Positions 6,670-12,172 of a DNA stretch of 12,172 bases are shown here, in pieces. A model generated the notes under the pieces. The model did not search any database and was not told the origin of the DNA. It was given only the letters and a program-made list of their open reading frames with translations. Source of the DNA: Pavlovales sp. CCMP2436. Lineage: Eukaryota > Haptophyta > Pavlovophyceae > Pavlovales. The first letter of the stretch is position 1, and each line of letters begins with the position of its first letter. The stretch spans positions 47,335 to 59,506 of the forward strand of contig MU631633.1 of the NCBI GenBank assembly GCA_026770615.1, in the 5' to 3' direction. Position numbers and translations under genes: made by a program.

Positions 6670-7300
6670 GTCGGAGAGGAGGAGGCCAAAGGGGTGGAGG
6701 GTGCCCGCACACACGAGAGCGAGTTTTGCGCTCGGAGCGGAAGCGCAGCACGCACCGCTTGCTGCTGCGTGCTGTGGGACGAAGAACGTGAGGAAAGCGC
6801 GCATGCTGCGTCCCGTTACCTTTCACCCCCGAAGCATGACCGGATTCCCACTGTGAAATTACCGGATTGTCCAATGAGAGACTACTTCATGTTTATTCAT
6901 ATTGATTATTCAAAATACAACAAGCCTCCACCGTACGGGTCTACGAACTAGATCAACATGCGCGTTCATTGGCCTAATCATCAATGAAATTGCAGGGTAA
7001 CGATTGTTTATGTGTTAGTTAATAATAATATGATGCGTGGGAAATGCCTAGGCCCAGCAGGTGATTATAATATCAGACGGTCTGTGTATCGGTTAGACAT
7101 CCCGATCGGCCATTCGCATCTCGCGCCAAATGCGAGTCGCCGCCACTCAGCCAGAGGACGCGCGGTGCTCTTTTTGAAAAGAGGTCACCGGTGCGCGAGT
7201 GAGCAGCAAAGCGACGAGTGGGTACAGGTGGCGCCTTGTGCCGCTGTGGAGCTTTTGACAAAAGCGCCTGTTTACAAGCTAGCCTCCTCTCGGGGAGCGC
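6670..7300. other. spacer between the broken gene and the petC 3' end
   Basis: GC-rich, pyrimidine-biased leader-like sequence on the minus strand lies just above the broken gene's ATG (6670-6850). An AT-rich part follows at 6870-7080. GCTTTTGACAAAAGC at 7251-7265 is a short palindrome 36-50 bases downstream of the petC stop. I see no gene. Confidence 0.4.
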
Positions 7301-9649
7301 CTACTTCCACCAGGGGTTCTGGCCCGTGCGGAAGTCCGTCTCGGTCCACGTGTTCAGGACCACCTAGGGGGTAAGGGTAGTGGTGGGGTGAGGGTGGGGG
7401 GGGGGTTAGCATTAACGTCGAGAGTAGATGCAAAGCTAACAAATTTCACAAAATATCTAATCGGGAGGAAGATGAACAACCAAGCAGAAAAAAGAAAAAG
7501 AAGAAAAAAGTAGCAATCGCATGAGGCCAGCAGTGACACCACACACACACACGATACGCAAAGAAGGAGTGTTTGGTACACGTTGGCAGGTACACGCGCG
7601 CGCGCACGCGCGCGCGCGCACACACATCATACAGGACAGGGGGCAGCAACTACACGCGTCGCGCATACAGAGATGCATACAAACACATACATCGTAACTA
7701 AAACTAATTAAAACAAAAAAGTACGCCTGGGTGACTAATCGCTACCTCGCCCATACGATTGGAGATCGCGTCTGAATGTCAGCAACCCACCACCTGCTGC
7801 CCCACCTTTCTAGAAGTAAGTCGTAGTTAAAAAAAAAGTACCTTTCCCGTCTCGGCGATGGCGACGTGCGCGAGAGCGAGCGAGAGCGGCGCCGGGCCAC
7901 GGATCACCTATCACGATATAATATTAAAGCCGCGGGGTTTGGATTAGACTTTTCATTCAAACAAAAAATGACGAAAATAGAAGTTTTTTTTTTTTACTGC
8001 AAACTAAATATAGTAACGCAACGTACCATGCCGGTGTTGTCGTACTGCGAGCCGTGGCACGGGCAGATATACTTGTTGCCTGCGGCGTTCCAGGGGACGA
8101 CGCATCCCTGCGCGAAAAACCGCACACAAAAGAAAAGTATTGGTACGGGAAACATGAGCGCGTCAAAATCATGTGTTGGCCAAAACAACACATTGGTCAC
8201 ACGTTGCGCACAGGCGGCGCACATCGCATCATAGTCGCAGCCGGGCGCCGAATGCTACCACTCTATCTCGCAAAGCTGTGGTGCGCATGGCGACAGCAGT
8301 ACCAAGATTGCGACAGGGAGGCGCGCGCACATAACATGTTACAAACACAAAACAAACCAAAACAAAACAAAAACGTACAAGGTGCGTGCACACGGCGTTG
8401 ATCGCGTAGGTCTCGATCTTCTTGTCGGCGGTCACGATCAGGTAGGTCGCGTCGCCCTTAAGGCCCTCGACGAGTTTGCGGTCGCCAGCCGGGTGCGTCG
8501 CGAGCCACTTCTCCACCTTTTTTTTTTTTTTTTTTTTTGCAAAAAAATGGGCGGCGGTTCCGAGGAGGGGTCAGGTTGGCGGTAAAAATGGCGGGCCATG
8601 GTGCAATGCATCCAAGAGGCCAGTTTGCAAAGGATCTGTCGCGACCTATCGTAAGTTAGTAAAGCCACTGGAAGCAATCAATGGCTGGCCCTCTGCTGGA
8701 GCCAGGTAAAAACAAAATAGATAGATTGACCAAACATATCAGCAAACCAGGGGGAATTGCTCACCGTCACATCATCGCCAAGCGCGTCACGCGCCACGAC
8801 GCCACCGCCCGAGCCGCCGCCGCCAGGGGGGCTGCGCGGAGAAAAGGATCGGGCACACGCATGGGCGCAGCGTTGCGTGAGTTGAGCGTGTGAGTTTAGA
8901 GCAGGTTTGCCGCTTAAAACGGGTGATTGCAGGGGGGCGGGGTGCAGAGTGGGGGGGTATGGGGCGTGTAGGGGGGATGATATTACACCCAGTTAGGTAT
9001 TTGTGGGCACTCACAGGAGGAAGTATGCAAATCCACCCGCAAGCCAGAGGCCCGGCACCGCCGTCACTCCGACGAGGAGCAGGTTCATAATGTTGCGGCG
9101 CTCTAGGGGGGGGGGATGCTTAATTTCAGATGACGACGAGTGGATGATGGCGCTATCCGTGTGCTCGGGAACGGTCGTAGGCTTTCAAGTGTGTTGTTGC
9201 TGCACCCCTGGGAGACTGGGAGACCGCTTACGGGGCCGGATGTTCAGTAGATATTTACACACGCTCTGCTCGACGTGAGACCCAAGTTTCTAGGAGATGG
9301 GGGCAGCGCATCAGGGATGCGCAGTGCTGGTAGGCAGGGGGGGGGGGAGGGGCAGGAGCAGGCAGGCAAGAAAACAGCGATAAAACAGAGGGGACAGCCA
9401 GAGCGGACTCGGGCAGAGAAGACAGACAGGGGCGGACAGATAGGGGCGGACAGTGGCAAAGCGGATCGCGCAAAGCTATTAGCGCAAAGCTAATCGCTCA
9501 CCCATGTCGGGGACGAAGTCGTCACCGGCGGCGGCGGACATGGCGGGCGAAGCGCGGCGGGCGATCGCCGAGTGCTGCACCGGCGCGACGCGCGTGGCGA
9601 GGCCCGAGGCCGCCGCGAGGGTGCACGCGAGGACGAGGGTGCGAAGCAT
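7301..9649 (-). CDS. petC: Rieske iron-sulfur protein of cytochrome b6f, seven exons
   Basis: Exons in transcript order: 9649-9502, 9102-9015, 8831-8765, 8516-8379, 8107-8027, 7907-7842, 7363-7301 (TAG at 7303-7301). Together they are 651 bases, encoding 216 residues without a frameshift. All six introns are GT-AG. The protein passes electrons from plastoquinol to cytochrome f in the thylakoid membrane. Residues 1-49 form the leader ([16 protein letters not shown] signal-like, then Arg/Ala-rich). [11 protein letters not shown] starts the single membrane helix (about 54-79). A Gly-rich hinge ([10 protein letters not shown], 80-89) follows. Cluster ligands are C144 and H146 in box I (CTHLGC) and C162 and H165 in box II (CPCHGS); C149 and C164 are the disulfide pair. 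The C-terminus has [12 protein letters not shown] (177-188) and [16 protein letters not shown]. The start is chosen for the leader; the frame is open further upstream without a better start. Deviations such as Leu-79 and NTGMVIRG are mild. Confidence 0.96.
7364..7841 (-). other. petC intron 6 (phase 0, 478 bp)
   Basis: Donor GTACTT at 7841; acceptor CTTACCCCCTAG ending at 7364 after a long C-rich stretch. It includes a CA repeat (7541-7552) and a GC/CA alternating tract (7591-7627). Confidence 0.9.
7591..7627. repeat. alternating purine-pyrimidine tract, Z-DNA-prone
   Basis: Thirty-seven bases of uninterrupted pyrimidine-purine alternation, mostly CG with flanking CA steps, lie inside petC intron 6. 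Such tracts favour left-handed DNA under negative supercoiling and are prone to length change. Confidence 0.85.
7908..8026 (-). other. petC intron 5 (phase 0, 119 bp)
   Basis: Donor GTACGT at 8026; acceptor CGTGATAG ending at 7908. It follows Met-174, so the 27-codon exon 5 carries the whole of box II. It contains a run of 12 T on the plus strand near 7984-7995. Confidence 0.92.
8108..8378 (-). other. petC intron 4 (phase 0, 271 bp) splitting Rieske box I
   Basis: Donor GTACGT at 8378; acceptor TTTTTCGCGCAG ending at 8108. It falls between Leu-147 and Gly-148, so exon 4 ends in CTHL and exon 5 begins GCVVPW. Confidence 0.95.
8517..8764 (-). other. petC intron 3 (phase 0, 248 bp) with poly(A) before the acceptor
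   Basis: Donor GTGAGC at 8764. The acceptor AG at 8518-8517 is preceded in the transcript by 21 A (plus-strand T at 8518-8538) rather than a pyrimidine tract. A good branch-point candidate, CTGAC followed by CCCTCCTC, lies about 55 bases upstream, and no other AG occurs between it and the acceptor. Confidence 0.9.
8832..9014 (-). other. petC intron 2 (phase 2, 183 bp)
   Basis: Donor GTGAGT at 9014; acceptor TTTTCTCCGCGCAG ending at 8832. It separates the membrane helix exon from the Gly-rich hinge exon and splits the codon for Leu-79. Confidence 0.92.
9103..9501 (-). other. petC intron 1 (phase 1, 399 bp)
   Basis: Donor GTGAGC at 9501; acceptor CCCCCCCCCCTAG ending at 9103. It splits codon 50 (G/AG, Glu) between the leader and the membrane helix. 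A short tandem of GCGCAAAGCTA lies near the donor (about 9468-9493). Confidence 0.9.
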
Positions 9650-10454
9650 GTCTGTTGGAGGCAGCAGCAGCGATCGCCGGTCGGCAGAGACATGATGGGG
9701 TGGGGGGCGGGGCGTGTTGGAGCGGTGCGCGTCAGCGCCGTGTCTGAACCAGCCGTCGACCGTCCCGGCCCGCCGGGAGCCCTCCCAACAGCAGACGCAG
9801 ATTCCTCGCCCCAGCAGGAGGCCAGATGAAACCGGCCAATATCTGCTCCCACGCGCGCTCCGCGCCAGTGCGAGCGCGCGCGCGCGAACGAGTGCGATCG
9901 AGACAGCGCGTTCGACCCTCCCCCGCGCGCACGCGCACCCCCCCACCCCCGCCTCGCCGCCCTCGCCCTGCCGCACGCAGCAGTTGAGTCGAGCACGCAC
10001 CAGCGACTTCTCCTTCTCGATTCGGCACGCGTGGTTAATTTGCTCGCCTTTCAAAAGTTTTAAACGTGCCAGAAAGGTCGAATCATCCTAAAATCGTCGC
10101 CAGCGCCGACGCCGCCACCTTCTCATGCCGGTCCCGAAGCCGTCAGGAGCCCGCAGAGCTAGAGGCTGGCTGTCGGAGGATAATAGAGCTACATCAATTA
10201 GCGAGAGAACAATCGATCATGTTTGCTTGCAGATCTGCGGGAGGAAGCTGTTGCGGCACACGGGGCACACGCGCGCGACGACTACGGCTGGCTTACTGAT
10301 ATTTGAAACAGATATCGACCGATTCACTGTAGCTGTAACCACGGCATGTTCCTGCACTGCGATTTTAAAAAGACCTCCCCATCGTGCGATCGACTCGAAC
10401 TCGGCGAGTGGCCAACTTGGTGTGGCGCGTGTGCTCGGCGTCGGTCGGGCCGAC
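9650..10454. promoter_or_regulatory. divergent spacer between petC and the PCF11-like gene
   Basis: The 805 bases between the two start codons must hold both promoters. TTTAAA-type boxes occur at about 10055-10062, facing either way, and at about 10363 (ATTTTAAAAA, some 85 bases before the PCF11-like ATG). A CCAAT sequence stands at 9836-9840. GC alternation occurs near 9870-9890. No precise start site can be fixed. Long open frames here are a by-product of high GC. Confidence 0.5.
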
Positions 10455-12129
10455 ATGGGCGACAGCGACATGCTTGCGGCGTTTGACGGCGAGCTGAATG
10501 AGCTCGCGCGGCTGACCAAGGCGAACTGCAAGCCGCAGATCCTCTCGATGACCATGATCGGCGAGGAGAGCGTGCACGCCGGTGCGTGTGTAAATATCTA
10601 GAAATACGTCCGTCCCCTGACAGGTCTTCACATGGCTCAAGCGTTGCGAGAACACTCGGATCAACGGACTTTAGCAGAGCACACGGTTACCGTCCCCACC
10701 ACTGAGGCTGATCGGACTCACGACGTTCGACGACTCTCTGACTGGCGGTGCGCGACTTCCCCCCCCCCACCCCCTCACGCACCGGCTTGCCACATTTGCA
10801 CTGTCGGCTGCCACCCCACGCCTGCAGCGTCTCGTTCCCAAGCCTGCTGATGGCTGCGCAAGCCTGGATCTGACGCCCTCCCCTCTGCCCCCCTTGCAAC
10901 GCAGCGCCGGCGCTAGTGGCGCTCATTTGCCGCAAGCTCAGCGCGGTCCCCGCGGAGCGGCTGCTCACAATAGTCTACCTGTGGGACTCGCTCTCGCAGT
11001 CGCGCAAGATCGCGCGCTACCGCGAGCTCTTCACTCCGCGGCTCGTACCGCTTCTCTCCGCCGCCTTCGAGCGCGCACCCGATTTGATCCGGTATGCCCC
11101 CGCTTAAACGAAAAAAGCCGGGTCTCAACCGGACAGTCCCTTGCCCTCCCCAAGCTGATAATACCCTGTAATGCTGAAGCCCCCCCTCCTTCCCGTTGAT
11201 AATTATTACATGTAAATAGGCCGAGTCTCGTGCGCCTCTTCGCCGTGTGGCGGATGGGCGCTGTCTTTCCCGTGCCGCTGCTCAACGAACTGGACGCGCG
11301 CGCCGTGCAGCTCAGCGGCGACGGCGCCGCGGGCGTAGACGCTGCTGTGACCGGGGCTGGGGCGGCGGTGGCGTTGCGCGCGCCCTCGCCGCCTGTCCTG
11401 AAACTCCCGGCCGCTCCTCCGCGGAAGGTGGTTGCGCCGCGGCAGCTGGCCGCGGTGGTCGCGCCGGCCGCGCCGGCCGCGCCGGCTGCGCCCGCGATGC
11501 CGGTTCTGCGACACCTTGGACGGCAGCCAGTGGCGCTGAGCATGCTGCCAGCGCAGATGGCGGCGTTGCGGCAGGCGATTGGGCCGTTTGTGGGCGCGCA
11601 GAACCCGAACGTAGAGCTGCTTCGCGACACGGATGAGCTGCTGCGCATGTATGAGTAAGCGCCTGCTCAATGAGGTGGGGGTGGATGGGGGGGGGGAAGG
11701 TGGGGGGAAGCGTCCCCAGATGAGCTGCTGCGCATGTATGAGGAAGCGTTTTTTGCTTTATGTTGTTTGTTTAGTTTTTTTTGAGTTGGCGGGCTTCGAC
11801 GGTGAGGGAATTATATTAAAAAAAAACTGCGACGTGCTTCAAGAAAAATGGGGCAGCAGACGGTGGGTGGCTGACTCAGATCGCGTGAACGCCCAGGCAA
11901 ATTGCCAACGCCCAGGCAAATTGCCTAAGCGTTCACGGTAAGCGATTTTTAATCAAGTAGTTCTTTTAACGTCCCCCGGTTCGCAGCCCGAAGGCGTACG
12001 GACTTTCCAACCCGCCCCCCCCCCCCTCCCCCCCCCAGGTACGTGCTAAACGTGGAGGGCGACGGAGCAATCATCGCTGGGCGCTCCACTCTCCTTGCCG
12101 AACTCACCGAGCTCACAAACTGGCGACAG
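10455..12129 (+). CDS. PCF11-like protein with CTD-interacting domain (5' part)
   Basis: Exons 10455-10581, 10905-11091, 11220-11654 and 12039-12129 give 280 in-frame residues; the gene continues off the window. The start is ATG in GCCGACATGG. Residues 6-137 match the CID fold that binds the phosphorylated RNA polymerase II C-terminal domain: KPQILSMTMIGEES (26-39), RLLTIVYLWDSLSQS (61-75), with Asp-70 at the position of the CTD-contacting Asp, and VRLFAVWRMGAVFPVPLLNE (109-128). The last block resembles the PCF11 signature LRSTWDEIFP more than RPRD or SCAF proteins. PCF11 acts in pre-mRNA 3'-end cleavage and transcription termination. An Ala/Pro-rich linker follows (about 150-200, with repeated APA units), then DELLRMYE. 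Exon 4 (YVLNVEGDGAIIAGRSTLLA) is predicted from splice sites and frame only. Donors are GTGCGT, GTATGC and GTAAGC, with GTGCGC after exon 4. Call from motif memory. Confidence 0.8.
10582..10904 (+). other. PCF11-like gene intron 1 (phase 1, 323 bp)
   Basis: Donor GTGCGT at 10582; acceptor CTTGCAACGCAG ending at 10904. It joins HA to APALVALICRK through a split Ala codon and interrupts the second part of the CID. A CCCCCCCCCACCCCC run lies at about 10760. Confidence 0.85.
11092..11219 (+). other. PCF11-like gene intron 2 (phase 2, 128 bp)
   Basis: Donor GTATGC at 11092; acceptor ATGTAAATAG ending at 11219. It splits the codon for Arg-105. Retention would add YAPA and then stop. Confidence 0.85.
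11719..11748 (+). repeat. duplicated exon-3 end inside the intron
   Basis: Thirty bases match 11632-11661 at 29 positions. The only difference is in the donor: GAGTAAGCG in the exon copy, GAGGAAGCG here. This removes the GT, so the copy cannot serve as a canonical splice donor. The copies are 87 bases apart. Confidence 0.9.
11884..11937. repeat. tandem 19-bp repeat nested in an inverted repeat
   Basis: AACGCCCAGGCAAATTGCC occurs twice without a gap (11888-11906 and 11907-11925). Each unit contains the palindrome GGCAAATTGCC. Outer arms CGTGAACGC (11884-11892) and GCGTTCACG (11929-11937) pair perfectly, giving a compound stem-loop within intron 3 of the PCF11-like gene. Confidence 0.85.
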
Positions 12130-12148
12130 GTGCGCATCAAACACGAGG

Positions 12149-12172
12149 TTTTTTTTTTTTTTTTTTTTTTTT
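12149..12172 (+). repeat. poly(T) run at the window end
   Basis: Twenty-four T, continuing to the last base. It lies about 20 bases after the predicted exon-4 donor of the PCF11-like gene, so it is intronic if that model is right. It may mark an assembly break. Confidence 0.9.

Larger units (their letters stand above)
11655..12038 (+). other. PCF11-like gene intron 3 (phase 2, 384 bp)
   Basis: Donor GTAAGC at 11655; acceptor is a C-rich run with CCCCCCAG ending at 12038. Without splicing the frame stops at TAA (11656-11658). The intron contains a near-perfect copy of the end of exon 3 (11719-11748) and a palindromic tandem repeat (11884-11937). Confidence 0.75.

Noticed and set aside
7354..7678. 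Cys-rich minus-strand frames
   Set aside because: They are produced by CA/CG repeats in petC intron 6.
9650..10054. Upstream in-frame extension of petC exon 1 to an ATG at 10054
   Set aside because: The extension is Arg/Ala/Gly-rich noise from GC-rich DNA, and starting at 9649 gives a sensible leader.
10125..10454. Upstream in-frame extension of the PCF11-like gene
   Set aside because: The ATG at 10455 has the best context and lies just before the CTD-interacting domain; the extension lacks recognisable sequence.
11031..11648. Minus-strand open frame of 205 codons opposite the PCF11-like exons
   Set aside because: It is Ala/Arg/Gly repetitive and antisense to a well-supported exon.
1..12172. 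CRISPR arrays, tRNA, rRNA, bacterial operon or riboswitch signals
   Set aside because: No regularly spaced repeats, tRNA T-loop/acceptor pattern or rRNA-like stretch was seen; the spliced genes indicate a eukaryotic nuclear genome.

Overview
The window looks like nuclear DNA from a photosynthetic eukaryote with a complex, red-lineage plastid. A haptophyte fits best, and a pelagophyte-like stramenopile is possible. The evidence is a nuclear petC gene with six GT-AG introns and an N-terminal signal-peptide-like leader, a second intronless gene with an ER signal followed by a twin-arginine thylakoid signal, and a GC-rich, intron-bearing PCF11-type gene. Both window ends are low complexity: G-rich at base 1, and a run of 24 T at bases 12149-12172. 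The window may therefore be a whole contig that stops at homopolymers.

Layout. Bases 1-305 hold only a weak coding-like patch. Bases 316-1175 look like a DNA transposon with 12-bp terminal inverted repeats and flanking 10-bp direct repeats; inside is a decayed zinc-finger-like gene on the minus strand. Bases 1573-3264 keep strong plus-strand codon bias but are broken by at least five frame changes and by stop codons; I read this as an unrecognised pseudogene. Bases 3265-3990 hold a G-rich hexanucleotide repeat and a stretch with plausible reading frames on both strands. Bases 4451-5158 encode an intact thylakoid-lumen NTF2-like (DUF2358-type) protein. Bases 5363-6669 are a broken minus-strand gene split by a second inverted-repeat element (5825-6606). 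That element left a 4-bp target duplication, and removing it rejoins the reading frame exactly.

Bases 7301-9649 (minus) carry the complete seven-exon petC gene for the Rieske iron-sulfur protein of cytochrome b6f (216 residues predicted). An 805-bp divergent spacer separates it from the 5' part of a plus-strand gene (10455 to beyond 12129) whose CTD-interacting domain resembles PCF11.

Only three genes look functional: petC, the lumen protein and the PCF11-like gene. The first two act in the thylakoid and the third in nuclear transcription termination; nothing suggests an operon-like unit. The most instructive features are the two inverted-repeat elements, the traceable gene disruption, and unusual splice-site surroundings: a poly(A) tract directly before a 3' splice site, C-homopolymer tracts before others, and a duplicated exon end inside an intron.
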